From positions 3,525 to 67,524 of the forward strand of contig CAVVSK010000023.1 in NCBI GenBank assembly GCA_963750965.1: DNA of 64,000 nt, in the 5' to 3' direction. Position 1 is the first letter of the stretch. Each line of letters begins with the position of its first letter. The notes under the pieces were generated by a model that worked only from the letters and a program-made list of their open reading frames with translations, ran no database searches and was not told where the DNA came from. The translations under genes and the position numbers were made by a program. Positions 15,794 through 25,585 of this stretch are shown one piece after another. Source of the stretch: CANKHA01 sp963750965 (lineage in GTDB: Bacteria > Pseudomonadota > Alphaproteobacteria > Rhizobiales > Xanthobacteraceae).

Positions 15794-17401
15794 ATGTTTA
15801 GGAACGACTTTCGGGCCGCGGCCATTTTTCTGGCCCTGTGCCTGTCTCTTCGGCAATGCGACGGCGCGGGCGGCTAGCTTTGCCGACGCGATCGCGCCCT
15901 TCGCCGCCGATTCCTTCTCCGATACCGAAGCCGCCATTGCGGCGGTCGCCAGCCAGCGGCCATGCGTTGGCGCCAAAGGTAATCGGCGCCCTGCAGCAGG
16001 GCCAGCTGCTGTTCGATGCCAATTCGCGCCGGGTGGTCATCAAGGAAGGCTCCACCCTGATCGACGCCGCGACCGGCGAACGCGTCGGCGAGCCCGCCGC
16101 GAACTTCGCGCCGGTGCGGCTGACCAACCGCCTGCGCCGTGTCGTGGAAGCCGCACTCGGTGGGCTCACGCTTGATGTCGTCAGACACGCGCACGCGGCT
16201 GGAAGCGGCGCAATCCGTTTTCAAATCGCGCGATGCGGCGACTTTGCCGACGCTCGATGCCGCGATCGCCAAGGAGCAGGACAGCGAAGTGAAGCGCGCC
16301 TTGCTCGCTGCGCGCGCCGCGGTCGTGCTCTACAAAGCGGACGCATCGGAAGCTGACAAGCTTGAAGCCGTCTCGACCATTCGCGCGCGCGGCGACCAGG
16401 AAGCGGTGGCGCTGCTTGCCGGACTTCCGCCCGATACGCCGCCGGCGGTGAAAAACGCCGCCCAAGCCGCCATCGTCTCGATCGAGAACAGCCTGGCCGG
16501 ATGGGTCGCGGTGCAGAATGCCTGGTACGGCCTTTCGCTCGGCTCAGTGCTGCTGCTCGCCGCCATCGGCCTCGCCATCACCTTCGGCGTGATGGGCGTC
16601 ATCAACATGGCGCATGGCGAGATGGTGATGCTCGGCGCCTATACCACGTTCGTGGTGCAGGAAATCATCCGCACCAGTTATCCCGGCCTGTTCGATGTTT
16701 CACTGGTGATCGCGGTTCCGCTCGCCTTCCTGGTCGCGGGCGCCGTCGGCATCCTGATCGAACGCACGGTGATCCGCTTCCTCTACGGCCGCCCGCTGGA
16801 AACGTTGCTCGCCACCTGGGGCATTTCGCTCATCCTGCAGCAGGCGGTACGCACCATTTTCGGGCCGACCAATCGCGAGGTGGGCGCGCCTTCCTGGATG
16901 AGCGGCGCCTTCGAGATCGGCCAGATCACCATCACTTATAACCGGCTGTGGATCATCTGCTTCACCCTGGTCACCTTCGTGGCGCTGCTTGCGATGCTGC
17001 GCTTCACCCGGCTCGGGCTGGAAATGCGCGCGGTGACGCAGAACCGCGCCATGGCGGCGTCGATGGGCATCCGCACCGCGCGCATCGACGCGCTCACTTT
17101 CGGGCTCGGCTCCGGCATCGCCGGCATCGCCGGCGTGGCGCTGTCGCAAATCGACAATGTCAGCCCGAATCTAGGTCAGGGCTATATCATCGACAGCTTC
17201 ATGGTGGTGGTGTTCGGCGGAGTGGGAAATCTCTGGGGCACATTAGTCGGCGCGTTTACGCTCGGCATCGCCAACAAATTCCTCGAGCCCTATGCCGGCG
17301 CCGTTTTGGGCAAGATCGCCATCCTGGTGCTGATCATCCTGTTCATTCAGAAGCGGCCGCGCGGGATGTTTGCGCTGCGCGGACGGGCGGTGGAAGCATG
17401 A
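15794..17401 (+). pseudogene. urtB: Urea ABC transporter permease UrtB, three apparent frameshifts in the 5' part
   Basis: UrtB is one of two membrane subunits of the urea importer (LivH-like) and carries an unusually long periplasmic N-terminal region. The start MFRNDFRAAAIFLALCLSL gives a signal peptide. The frame must be shifted at about 15848 (into FADAIAPFAADSFSDTEAA), at about 15953 (CAGCC-AGCGG, into GHALAPKVIGALQQGQLLF) and at about 16171 (CGCTT-GATG, into MSSDTRTRLEAAQSVF). Each needs loss of one base. From there one frame runs through LAIAITFGVMGVINMAHGE-like and VFGGVGNLWGTLVGA motifs to the stop, which overlaps urtC. Corrected length is about 534 residues, normal for UrtB. Three same-direction shifts within 330 bases suggest poor local consensus. 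Confidence 0.85.
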
Positions 17402-18549
17402 TGCACGCTTTCGCCGACCGCACGCTGGGAAGAGTAGGAACCATTGTTGTCGCTGCGATCCTCCTGCTAGCCGTTGTGGTGCCGGTGCTGAACCTGTTTT
17501 TCCCGCCGGAATCTCCGCTGCACGTGCCGAGTTATCTGGTCGCGCTGTTTGGCAAATACATCTGCTACGCGCTGCTGGCGGTCTCGATCGATTTGATCTG
17601 GGGCTATTGCGGCATCCTTTCCCTTGGCCACGGCGCCTTCTTCGCCCTCGGCGGCTATGCCATGGGCATGTATCTGATGCGGCAGATCGGCACGCGCGGC
17701 GTGTATGCCAATCCGGAGTTACCGGATTTCATGGTGTTCCTGAACTGGCCGGAGCTGCCGGTCTATTGGTATGGTTTTCAGCACTTCGCCTATGCCGCGC
17801 TGATGATCGTTCTGGTACCGGGGCTGCTAGCATTCCTGTTCGGCTGGTTCGCCTTCCGGAGCCGCGTCACCGGCGTCTATCTCTCGATCATCACCCAGGC
17901 CATGACCTTCGCCCTGATGCTCGGCTTCTTCCGCAACAATTTTGGTTTTGGCGGTAACAACGGCCTGACCGACTTCAAGGATCTCCTCGGATTTAACGTG
18001 CAGGCGGCCGGCACGCGGGCGGCTTTGTTCGCGGCCTCCTGCGTGGCGCTGGCGCTCGGCTTCGTGGTCTGCCGCGCCATCATCACCTCGAAATTCGGCA
18101 AGGTGCTGGTCGCGATCCGCGACGCGGAATCGCGCACCCGCTTCCTCGGCTACCGGGTGGAATCCTACAAGCTGTTTGTCTTCACCGTCTCGGCTTGCAT
18201 GGCGGGCGTGGCGGGCGCGCTCTATGTGCCGCAGGTCGGCATCATCAATCCGAGCGAATTCGCGCCGGCCAATTCCATCGAGGCGGTGATCTGGGTGGCG
18301 GTGGGCGGCCGCGGCACGCTGATCGGCCCGATCGTCGGCGCCATCCTGGTCAATTACGCCAAGACCACCTTCACCAGCGGCATGCTGGCGCCCTACTGGC
18401 TGTTCATGCTGGGCGGGCTGTTCGTCGCGGTTACGCTGCTGCTACCGCGCGGCATAGTCGGCACCCTTCAACATTACTGGGCGGAACGCCGGCAGCGGCG
18501 CTTGCCTGAAGGCGAAGCGCCCGTGCCGTCGCCGGCGCCCGCGGAGTAG
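17398..18549 (+). CDS. urtC: Urea ABC transporter permease UrtC
   Basis: 383 residues, LivM-like inner-membrane permease with about nine to ten hydrophobic helices. Landmarks are GYCGILSLGHGAFFALGGYA, GVYLSIITQAMTFALMLGFF, NNFGFGGNNGLTDFKDLLGF and VWVAVGGRGTLIGPI-type C-terminal blocks. It is intact. The start ATG overlaps the urtB stop (ATGA, 17398-17401), showing translational coupling. It pairs with UrtB to form the urea channel and docks with UrtD and UrtE. Confidence 0.93.
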   Translation: MMHAFADRTLGRVGTIVVAAILLLAVVVPVLNLFFPPESPLHVPSYLVALFGKYICYALLAVSIDLIWGYCGILSLGHGAFFALGGYAMGMYLMRQIGTRGVYANPELPDFMVFLNWPELPVYWYGFQHFAYAALMIVLVPGLLAFLFGWFAFRSRVTGVYLSIITQAMTFALMLGFFRNNFGFGGNNGLTDFKDLLGFNVQAAGTRAALFAASCVALALGFVVCRAIITSKFGKVLVAIRDAESRTRFLGYRVESYKLFVFTVSACMAGVAGALYVPQVGIINPSEFAPANSIEAVIWVAVGGRGTLIGPIVGAILVNYAKTTFTSGMLAPYWLFMLGGLFVAVTLLLPRGIVGTLQHYWAERRQRRLPEGEAPVPSPAPAE

Positions 18550-18553
18550 GCCA

Positions 18554-19310
18554 ATGATCGCGCAAACCACCACGGCTCTGCTCTATCTCGACGGCGTCAG
18601 CGTTTCCTTCGATGGTTTCCGTGCATTGAACCAGCTTTCGCTCGCCATCGAGCCGGGCGAGATGCGCGCCATCATCGGTCCGAATGGCGCCGGCAAGACC
18701 ACCATGATGGACGTAGTTACCGGAAAGACCCGGCCGGACGCCGGCGACGTCTATTTCGGCGGCGGAGGCTTCGACCTCACCAAACTGGACGAGGCCGAGA
18801 TCGCCGAGCTCGGTGTTGGACGGAAATTTCAGAAGCCGACTGTGTTCGAGATGCATACGGTGGAGGACAACCTCCTGCTCGCGCTGCGCTGCGACCGCGG
18901 CGTGCGCGCAAGCCTGCTTTGGCGCGATACGCCGGCACAGGCGCACCGCATCGACGAACTGCTCGACCTCATCCGGCTGCGGCCGGTGCATGACCGGCTC
19001 GCGGGCGGCCTCTCGCACGGCCAGAAGCAGTGGCTGGAAATAGGCATGCTGCTGGCGCAGGAGCCCAAGCTGTCTGCTGGTGGACGAGCCGGTGGCCGGC
19101 ATGACCGACGCGGAAACACGGCAGACCGCCGAGCTGCTGAAAGAGATCAACCGCGACCGCACGGTGGTGGTGGTCGAGCACGACATGGCCTTCGTGCGCG
19201 ATCTCGACGTGAAGGTCACCGTGCTGCACGAGGGCGGTGTTATCGCCGAAGGCACGATCGACGATGTTTCCGCCAATGAGCGCGTGGTCGAGGTCTATCT
19301 CGGGAGATGA
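18554..19310 (+). pseudogene. urtD: Urea ABC transporter ATP-binding protein UrtD, apparent frameshift
   Basis: LivG-like ATPase. Walker A is GPNGAGKTT, followed by the UrtD-typical VGRKFQKPTVFEMHTVEDNL and GLSHGQKQWLEIGMLLAQEP (signature). At 19072-19075 the sequence CTGTCTGCTG should be CTGCTGCTG: deleting one T restores PKLLLVDEPVAGMTDAET (Walker B) and the rest up to VEHDMAFVRDLDVKVTVLHE. Corrected length is 251 residues, as usual. The gene starts 4 bases after urtC and its stop overlaps the urtE start. One inserted base is the only defect. Confidence 0.9.
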
Positions 19311-20008
19311 GCATGCTGGAAGTCAACGCCATCGACCTGCATTACGGCGCCGCCCGCGCGTTGCGCGGGGTGTCGCTCACCGCGGAAGCCGGCAAGGTCA
19401 CCTGCGTGCTCGGAAGAAACGGCGTCGGCAAGACCAGCCTGCTGCGCGCTTTGGTGGGGCAGCATGCGGTCAGCAAGGGCAGCATCCGCTTCGGCGGCGC
19501 GGACATCACCACGTTGCGGCCGGTCGATCGCGCCCGCCGCGGCATCGCCTATGTGCCGCAGGGGCGTGAAATCTTTCCCCTGCTCAGCGTCGGGGAAAAC
19601 CTGGAAACCGGATTCGCGCCATTAAAGCGCGACCAGCGTAGAATTCCGGACGACGTGTTTTCGCTGTTTCCGGTGTTGAAGGACATGCTCGGCCGTCGCG
19701 GCGGCGATCTTTCCGGTGGGCAACAGCAACAGCTGGCGATTGGTCGCGCGCTGGTGATGCGGCCGCGCCTTCTACTGCTGGACGAGCCGACCGAGGGCAT
19801 TCAGCCTTCAATTATCAAGGATATCGGCCGGGCTATCGCTTACCTCCGCAGCCTTGGGCAGATAGCCATTGTTCTGGTCGAGCAATATCTGGACTTCGCG
19901 CAGGAACTCGGCGACCATTTCGCCGTGATGGACCGCGGCGCCATCGTCTATTCCGCGAGACGCGCCGAACTCAATGAAGGCGCGCTCAAGCGTGCATTGG
20001 CGATCTAG
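19307..20008 (+). CDS. urtE: Urea ABC transporter ATP-binding protein UrtE
   Basis: 233 residues, LivF-like ATPase with Walker A GRNGVGKTS, YVPQGREIFPLLSVGENL (Q-loop region characteristic of UrtE/LivF), signature DLSGGQQQQLAIGRAL and Walker B LLLLDEPTEGIQPSII. It forms the heterodimeric ATPase with UrtD. It overlaps urtD by four bases (ATGA) and ends two bases before ureD, so transporter and urease genes look like one transcript. Confidence 0.94.
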   Translation: MSMLEVNAIDLHYGAARALRGVSLTAEAGKVTCVLGRNGVGKTSLLRALVGQHAVSKGSIRFGGADITTLRPVDRARRGIAYVPQGREIFPLLSVGENLETGFAPLKRDQRRIPDDVFSLFPVLKDMLGRRGGDLSGGQQQQLAIGRALVMRPRLLLLDEPTEGIQPSIIKDIGRAIAYLRSLGQIAIVLVEQYLDFAQELGDHFAVMDRGAIVYSARRAELNEGALKRALAI

Positions 20009-20010
20009 GG

Positions 20011-20853
20011 ATGGACGTGGGTAACGTGGCGATATTGCAGCAGCCGGAAATCTTTGCGGCCAACCGCGCCCGTGGCGTCATCGCCATCGGGGTGGATGCC
20101 GCCGCGGGCGTTACCCGGCGAACGACGGTGCGTGAGGAAGGCTCGCTGCGTGTGCGCTTTCCCGGCCCCATCGCCCCGGCCTTGCAGGCGGTGATCGTCA
20201 ATACCGCCGGCGGAACGGCCGGCGGCGACCGCTACGACATTGCCTGCCATGCGGGTGCCGGCGCGAACCTGACCGTGAGCACGGCGGCGGCGGAGAAGAT
20301 CTATCGCTCTATGGGGATGGATGCCGAAGTCTCCATCAATTTGACTGCCGAAGCGGGCGCGGCGTTGGCCTGGCTGCCGCAGGAAACCATTTTCTTCGAC
20401 AATGCACGGCTCTCGCGCCGGATCGACGTGACGCTGGCGGAAAACGCTTCCGTGCTGATGGCGGAGGCCATCGTATTCGGCCGTTCGGCCATGGGCGAAG
20501 CGGTGCGCAGTGGCAGTTTTACCGACCGTTGGCGCGTGGAGTGCGGGGGCAGGCTCGTTTTCGCGGAAACGGTTCGGGTGGATGGGAAAATCGCCGCACG
20601 TCTTGCTGAGCCGGCCGTCGCGGGCGGCAGCATTGCGCTTGCTACCGTGCTAATTGCGCCAGGCAGCGACGCGCAGGTCGAGGCGATTCGCGCCAAGGCC
20701 GACCAATTCCGCGGTGAGGTCGGTGCTTCGGCCTGGAACGGCTTTGCTTTAGCGCGGCTGTGTGCCCCCGATGGCGCCGCGCTGCGGCATGATCTGGTAG
20801 CGGTGCTGGGTGCGCTCGGCCGTGAGACTTTGCCGCGGCTGTGGTCGATGTGA
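20011..20853 (+). CDS. ureD: Urease accessory protein UreD
   Basis: 280 residues. Typical UreD pieces are FAANRARGVIAIGVDA, VIVNTAGGTAGGD, ANLTVSTAAAEKIYRS and WLPQETIFFDNARLSRRIDV. UreD (UreH) is the scaffold that binds apo-urease and recruits UreF and UreG during nickel-centre assembly. It begins two bases after the urtE stop and ends 7 bases before ureA. Confidence 0.93.
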   Translation: MDVGNVAILQQPEIFAANRARGVIAIGVDAAAGVTRRTTVREEGSLRVRFPGPIAPALQAVIVNTAGGTAGGDRYDIACHAGAGANLTVSTAAAEKIYRSMGMDAEVSINLTAEAGAALAWLPQETIFFDNARLSRRIDVTLAENASVLMAEAIVFGRSAMGEAVRSGSFTDRWRVECGGRLVFAETVRVDGKIAARLAEPAVAGGSIALATVLIAPGSDAQVEAIRAKADQFRGEVGASAWNGFALARLCAPDGAALRHDLVAVLGALGRETLPRLWSM

Positions 20854-20860
20854 GACGGCG

Positions 20861-21163
20861 ATGAACCTGACTCCGCGCGAGAAAGACAAATTGCTGGTCG
20901 CCATGGCGGCGATAGTGGCGCGTCGGCGGTTGGAGCGCGGGGTAAAACTTAACCATCCCGAAGCGGTCGCGCTGATCACCGATTTCGTGCTGGAAGGCGC
21001 GCGGGACGGGAAGAGCGTTGCCGAGTTGATGCAGGCGGGCGCGTCGGTGCTCACGCGGGCAGAGGTGATGGACGGCATCTCTGAGATGATCCACGACATC
21101 CAGGTCGAGGCAACGTTCCCTGACGGCACGAAACTCGTCACCGTTCACAATCCAATCCGGTGA
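20861..21163 (+). CDS. ureA: Urease gamma subunit UreA
   Basis: 100 residues, exact family length: MNLTPREKDKLLVAMAAIVA, then LNHPEAVALITDFVLEGARD and a C-terminal VEATFPDGTKLVTVHNPIR. It is the small subunit of the (UreABC)3 urease, which hydrolyses urea to ammonia and carbamate in the cytoplasm. The ATG at 20861 is seven bases after the ureD stop; the upstream in-frame extension belongs to ureD. Confidence 0.96.
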   Translation: MNLTPREKDKLLVAMAAIVARRRLERGVKLNHPEAVALITDFVLEGARDGKSVAELMQAGASVLTRAEVMDGISEMIHDIQVEATFPDGTKLVTVHNPIR

Positions 21164-21169
21164 GGTGGC

Positions 21170-21484
21170 ATGATCCCCGGCGAAATGTTCATCAAGGATG
21201 GCGAGCTGATCCTCAACGCCGGCCGCAAGACGCTGATGCTTACTGTCGCCAACACTGGCGACCGGCCAATTCAGGTGGGCTCGCATTATCATTTCTTCGA
21301 AACCAACCCGGCGTTGCGGTTCGACCGCAAGAAGGCCAAGGGCATGCGGCTGAACATTCCGGCCGGCACGGCCGTGCGCTTCGAGCCGGGTCAGTCGCGC
21401 GAGGTGACGCTGGTTGCGCTTGCAGGCAAGCGCGCGATCTATGGATTTCGCCAGGAGGTGATGGGGAGGCTCGCAAAAACATGA
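21170..21484 (+). CDS. ureB: Urease beta subunit UreB
   Basis: 104 residues: MIPGEMFIKDGELILNAGRK, IQVGSHYHFFETNPALRFDR and PAGTAVRFEPGQSREVTLV are the standard UreB landmarks. It begins six bases after ureA. The 251 bases to ureC (21485-21735) are longer than usual for this operon; I see no gene, tRNA or transposon in the gap. Confidence 0.96.
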   Translation: MIPGEMFIKDGELILNAGRKTLMLTVANTGDRPIQVGSHYHFFETNPALRFDRKKAKGMRLNIPAGTAVRFEPGQSREVTLVALAGKRAIYGFRQEVMGRLAKT

Positions 21485-21735
21485 CGGGCGAGCTTGCGCC
21501 TGCCCGTCACGTTTTCAGCGCTGCTACCAGCAGCCAAAAACCAGGATCAAATCGGTCACAGAACGTAACACCGGTAGCGGTATCCACGTCCCTGGCCAAT
21601 CTGGTCAAGGTGACCCTCGTGTTCAGCGTGAGCCGTCCGCGAGAGGTCTGTAATCAGAATATCGCGCGTGGGATGGAGGCAACTGAAATGCTATCCCGTC
21701 GGCGCTTGGGGATAACACTGGGGACGAATTGAGCC

Positions 21736-23445
21736 GTGTCATTGAAAATAAACCGTTCTGCCTATGCCGCTATGTTTGGCCCAACGACCGGCGATCGCGT
21801 GCGGCTGGCCGACACCGACCTCATTATCGAGGTGGAGAAGGACTTCACCACCTATGGCGAGGAAGTAAAGTTCGGCGGCGGCAAAGTCATCCGCGACGGC
21901 ATGGGGCAGAGCCAAGTCACCAACAAAAAGGGTGCCGTCGATACCGTCATAACCAACGCGCTGATCCTCGATCACTGGGGCGTCGTGAAAGCCGATGTGG
22001 GACTCAAGGAAGGCCGCATCGCCGCGATCGGCAAGGCCGGCAATCCGGATGTCCAGCCCAGCGTCTCCATCGTGATCGGTCCCGGGACGGAAGTGATCGC
22101 CGGAGAGGGCAAGATCCTTACCGCCGGCGGCTTCGACAGCCACATCCATTTCATCTGTCCGCAACAGGTGGACGACGCGCTGATGTCGGGCGTCACTTCG
22201 CTTTTAGGCGGGGGCACCGGTCCCGCGACCGGCACCAACGCCACCACGTGCACGCCCGGTCCATGGCATCTCGGCCGCATGATCCAGGCCGCCGACGCTT
22301 TTCCCGTGAATCTCGGCTTCGCCGGCAAGGGCAACGCCTCACTGCCCGCCGCGCTGGAGGAGCAGATCAAGGCGGGCGCCTGCGCGCTTAAGCTTCACGA
22401 GGACTGGGGCACCACGCCGGCCGCGATCGACTGCTGCCTGTCGGTGGCTGACGATTACGACATCCAGGTGATGATCCACACCGATACGCTCAACGAGTCG
22501 GGATTTGTAGAGGACACCATCAAGGCGTTCAAAGGCCGCACGATCCATGCCTTCCATACAGAAGGCGCTGGTGGCGGACATGCACCGGACATCATCAAGG
22601 TGGCGGGCCTCAAGAACGTTCTGCCGTCTTCCACCAACCCAACGCGGCCTTTCACGAAGAACACCATCGACGAGCACCTCGACATGCTGATGGTGTGCCA
22701 TCATCTCGACCCATCGATTGCGGAAGACCTCGCCTTCGCTGAAAGCCGCATTCGCAAGGAAACTATCGCCGCCGAAGACATCCTGCACGACCTTGGCGCG
22801 CTCTCGATGATGTCGTCCGATAGCCAAGCCATGGGCCGGATCGGCGAAGTCATCATCCGCACCTGGCAGACCGCCGACAAAATGAAGCGGCAGCGCGGTC
22901 GCCTGAGGGAAGAGAAAGGTGACAACGACAATGCGCGCGCCAAGCGTTACATTGCCAAATACACTATCAACCCGGCGATCGCGCATGGCGTCTCGACGCA
23001 CATCGGCTCGGTGGAAAAGGGCAAGCTGGCCGATCTGGTGCTCTGGACGCCGGCCTTCTTCGGGGTGAAGCCTGACATGGTGATCAAGGGCGGAACCATC
23101 GTGGCCGCACTGATGGGGGATCCGAATGCCTCGATCCCGACGCCGCAGCCGGTGCATTACCGGCCGATGTTCGGCGCTTTCGGCAAGGCGCTGACCGCGA
23201 GCTCCGTGGTTTTCGTCTCGAAAGCGGTCTTGAAGGGAGGCCTGCGCCACAAACTCGGCATCGAGAAAGAATTGGTGGCGGTGGAGAAAACCCGCAGCAT
23301 TTCGAAAAAGAGCATGGTGCATAATTCCGCCACGCCGAAGATCGAGGTTGATGCGGAAACCTACGAAGTCCGCGCCGATGGCGAATTGCTCACTTGCGCC
23401 CCGGCGGATGTGCTGCCGATGGCACAACGTTATTTCTTGTTCTGA
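21736..23445 (+). CDS. ureC: Urease alpha subunit UreC (nickel-containing catalytic subunit)
   Basis: 569 residues, normal length. The nickel ligands and catalytic residues are all present: HIHF (the HxH pair), CALKLHEDWG with the lysine that becomes carbamylated, MIHTDTLNESGF, HAFHTEGAGGGHAPDI and SSDSQAMGRIGEV. The start is GTG at 21736 (SLKINRSAYAAMFGPTTGDR), which matches the family N-terminus; no ATG upstream is better. It is intact and should be active if the accessory proteins are made. Confidence 0.97.
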   Translation: MSLKINRSAYAAMFGPTTGDRVRLADTDLIIEVEKDFTTYGEEVKFGGGKVIRDGMGQSQVTNKKGAVDTVITNALILDHWGVVKADVGLKEGRIAAIGKAGNPDVQPSVSIVIGPGTEVIAGEGKILTAGGFDSHIHFICPQQVDDALMSGVTSLLGGGTGPATGTNATTCTPGPWHLGRMIQAADAFPVNLGFAGKGNASLPAALEEQIKAGACALKLHEDWGTTPAAIDCCLSVADDYDIQVMIHTDTLNESGFVEDTIKAFKGRTIHAFHTEGAGGGHAPDIIKVAGLKNVLPSSTNPTRPFTKNTIDEHLDMLMVCHHLDPSIAEDLAFAESRIRKETIAAEDILHDLGALSMMSSDSQAMGRIGEVIIRTWQTADKMKRQRGRLREEKGDNDNARAKRYIAKYTINPAIAHGVSTHIGSVEKGKLADLVLWTPAFFGVKPDMVIKGGTIVAALMGDPNASIPTPQPVHYRPMFGAFGKALTASSVVFVSKAVLKGGLRHKLGIEKELVAVEKTRSISKKSMVHNSATPKIEVDAETYEVRADGELLTCAPADVLPMAQRYFLF

Positions 23446-23447
23446 CC

Positions 23448-23903
23448 ATGCAACGCGCTGTCGCCGTCAAGCCTGCCGATAACTGGGATCCCGCTTTGGC
23501 GGTGGACCGTGTCGTGCTCGACTCCGACGAGCGCTATCGGCGCCGCGTCGTGCTGACTGGCGAGGGTGGCACCATCTTCCTGCTCGATCTGCCGCGCCCG
23601 GTGATGCTGAAGGACGGCGACGGGCTGGTGCTGGAAGATTCCCGCATGGTGCAGGTGATCGGCCGGCCGGAGCTGCTGGTCGCCATTACCGCCGTCTCGC
23701 CCGAAAAATTGGCGCGGCTGGCCTGGCATATTGGCAACCGCCATATCGACATGCAGGTGGTGGGGAGTGAGCTGCGCATCCGGCGCGATCATGTGCTGGA
23801 GGACATGCTGCGGCTGCTTGGTGCAGAACTGACGCTGCTTGAAGCCCCCTTCTATCCGGAAGGCGGCGCCTATGAAGAGCGCGATGGCCATGCACACGCC
23901 TGA
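23448..23903 (+). CDS. ureE: Urease accessory protein UreE
   Basis: 151 residues, nickel metallochaperone. Recognisable parts are VLDSDERYRRRVVLTGEGGT, FLLDLPRPVMLKDGDGLVLE, AWHIGNRHIDMQV (nickel-site His near GNRH) and DHVLEDMLRLLGAELTLLEA. The C-terminal His-rich tail is short (DGHAHA), so extra nickel storage is limited. Start ATG two bases after the ureC stop. It overlaps the ureF start. Confidence 0.93.
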   Translation: MQRAVAVKPADNWDPALAVDRVVLDSDERYRRRVVLTGEGGTIFLLDLPRPVMLKDGDGLVLEDSRMVQVIGRPELLVAITAVSPEKLARLAWHIGNRHIDMQVVGSELRIRRDHVLEDMLRLLGAELTLLEAPFYPEGGAYEERDGHAHA

Positions 23904-24600
23904 TGGGACTGGCATGACGCTGGCGCCCGCGCAGCTTTACCGGTTGATGGCATGGCTTTCGCCATCCTTCCCGGTCGGCGCCTTCTCTTACTCCAGCGGG
24001 CTGGAATGGGCGGTGGAGGCCGGCGACGTCACCGACGCCACGACTTTGCAACGTTGGCTGCAGACGGTTATCCCGCATGGCAACGGGTTTTGCGACGGCA
24101 TCTTCTTTGTCCAAAGCTATAGCGCCGTTTTGAGCGGCGACGATGTGTTGCTGGACAAAGTGGCAGAGCTGGCCATGGTCTTTACGCCGTCCAAGGAGCG
24201 CCAGCTCGAGACCACCGCGCAGGGGCAGGCTTTTCTTCAAGCCGTGCGGGCGGCGTGGTCATGCGAGGCCTTGCAGCGGATTTCCGAGCGATGGCAGGGC
24301 GCTGTTGCCTATCCGGTTGCGGTGGCGGCCGCGGCGGCCGGCCATGGGATTCCGCTCGAGCCGGCGCTGCACGCCTATTTGCATGCCGTTACTGCCAATC
24401 TTATTTCCGCCGGCGTGCGACTCATTCCACTCGGACAGACCGATGGCCAGCGGTTGCTCGCCGCTCTGCAGGACGTGATCGGGAAAACCTGTGATCGCGC
24501 ATTAGCAGCAACGCTGGACGATCTCGGCAGCGCGGCGTTTCGTGCCGATCTCGCCAGCATGCGTCACGAAGCCCAATACACCCGGTTGTTCAGAAGTTGA
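23884..24600 (+). CDS. ureF: Urease accessory protein UreF
   Basis: About 238 residues. LMAWLSPSFPVGAFSYSSGL, WLQTVIPHGNGFCDGIFFVQ and the C-terminal ISAGVRLIPLGQTDGQRLL are typical. UreF is the activation-complex partner that controls UreG GTPase activity. The start is taken at ATG 23884, inside the ureE end, with GAAGAG upstream; ATGs at 23872 and 23914 are also possible. The frame remains open upstream within ureE. Confidence 0.9.
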   Translation: MAMHTPDGTGMTLAPAQLYRLMAWLSPSFPVGAFSYSSGLEWAVEAGDVTDATTLQRWLQTVIPHGNGFCDGIFFVQSYSAVLSGDDVLLDKVAELAMVFTPSKERQLETTAQGQAFLQAVRAAWSCEALQRISERWQGAVAYPVAVAAAAAGHGIPLEPALHAYLHAVTANLISAGVRLIPLGQTDGQRLLAALQDVIGKTCDRALAATLDDLGSAAFRADLASMRHEAQYTRLFRS

Positions 24601-24608
24601 GTGATCCG

Positions 24609-25223
24609 ATGAACCAAGTAAATGGTCCGCTGCGCGTGGGAGTTGGCGGCCCGGTGGGCTCCGGGAAAACCTCTTTGATGGACGCCTTATGCAAGCGCCT
24701 GCGGGAACAATACGATATCGCCGCCATTACCAACGACATTTACACCAAATGGGACGCCGAATATCTCGCGCGCTCGGGCGCGCTAGCGCCGGAGCGCATC
24801 GCCGGCGTGGAGACCGGCGGTTGCCCGCACACGGCTATCCGCGAGGACGCCTCAATCAATCTCGCAGCGGTGGCGGACATGATGAAAAGATTTCCCAAGC
24901 TCGACCTGATTCTGATCGAGTCGGGCGGCGACAATCTCGCAGCGACCTTCTCGCCCGAACTGGCCGATCTCACCATCTATGTGATCGACGTGGCGGGCGG
25001 CGAGAAGATCCCGACCAAGGGCGGGCCGGGCATCACCCGCTCCGACCTGCTGGTCATCAATAAGATCGATCTCGCGCCGTATGTCGGCGCCTCGCTGGAA
25101 AACATGGAACGGGAGACTAGGCGCATGCGCGGCACGCGACCGTTCGTACTCAGCAACCTGCGCACGGGCGAAGGCCTTGACAAGATCGTGCGCTTCCTTA
25201 AGGAGCGAGGCGGGCTCACGTAA
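24609..25223 (+). CDS. ureG: Urease accessory GTPase UreG
   Basis: 204 residues. P-loop GVGGPVGSGKTSLMDALC, then NDIYTKWDAEYL, the nickel-binding GVETGGCPHTAIREDAS (CPH), LILIESGGDNLAATFSPELA and DVAGGEKIPTKGGPGITRSD. UreG couples GTP hydrolysis to nickel delivery. Start at ATG 24609, 8 bases after ureF. Last gene of the urease set; ureG ends the locus and nothing further in this direction before 25586. Confidence 0.95.
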   Translation: MNQVNGPLRVGVGGPVGSGKTSLMDALCKRLREQYDIAAITNDIYTKWDAEYLARSGALAPERIAGVETGGCPHTAIREDASINLAAVADMMKRFPKLDLILIESGGDNLAATFSPELADLTIYVIDVAGGEKIPTKGGPGITRSDLLVINKIDLAPYVGASLENMERETRRMRGTRPFVLSNLRTGEGLDKIVRFLKERGGLT

Positions 25224-25585
25224 ACTGCGAGAAACCGGCCCGGCTATACAGACGGATGGCGCGACCCCGCAGAAAAATGGTGGCTTGACTGATCGCGCGC
25301 CGGTATCAAACAATGCTTCGGCCCCTTCCGAGACAAAACGACCAGCTGATACATCACCGGCACCTACGCGCCCAATTTCGCTAACGGGCTGCAGCTGTAT
25401 CGCGGCAGAAGACGCTGACCGTCTGCAAGCCTGATATTAAGTGCTAGGCTTCACGGTTCGTCTCGCGTGACCCTGTGCCTTGGGCATGACTTGGGATCGC
25501 GGTCGTGATCGGGGGTTAGTCCCGAAAAGTATTACAAGCGCGCCGCCCCCTGGTATTCTTAAATATGAATATGGAGGACGCATTA
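25224..25585. other. Intergenic stretch, nothing recognised
   Basis: No gene, tRNA, terminator with a T-run or repeat could be supported here. It must contain the end of the urease transcript and the promoter of the next gene, but no clear motif is visible. Confidence 0.5.

Noticed and set aside
21160..21732. 190-codon frame over ureB and the ureB-ureC gap
   Set aside because: Its first part is an alternate frame of ureB and the rest has no similarity; the composition looks random.
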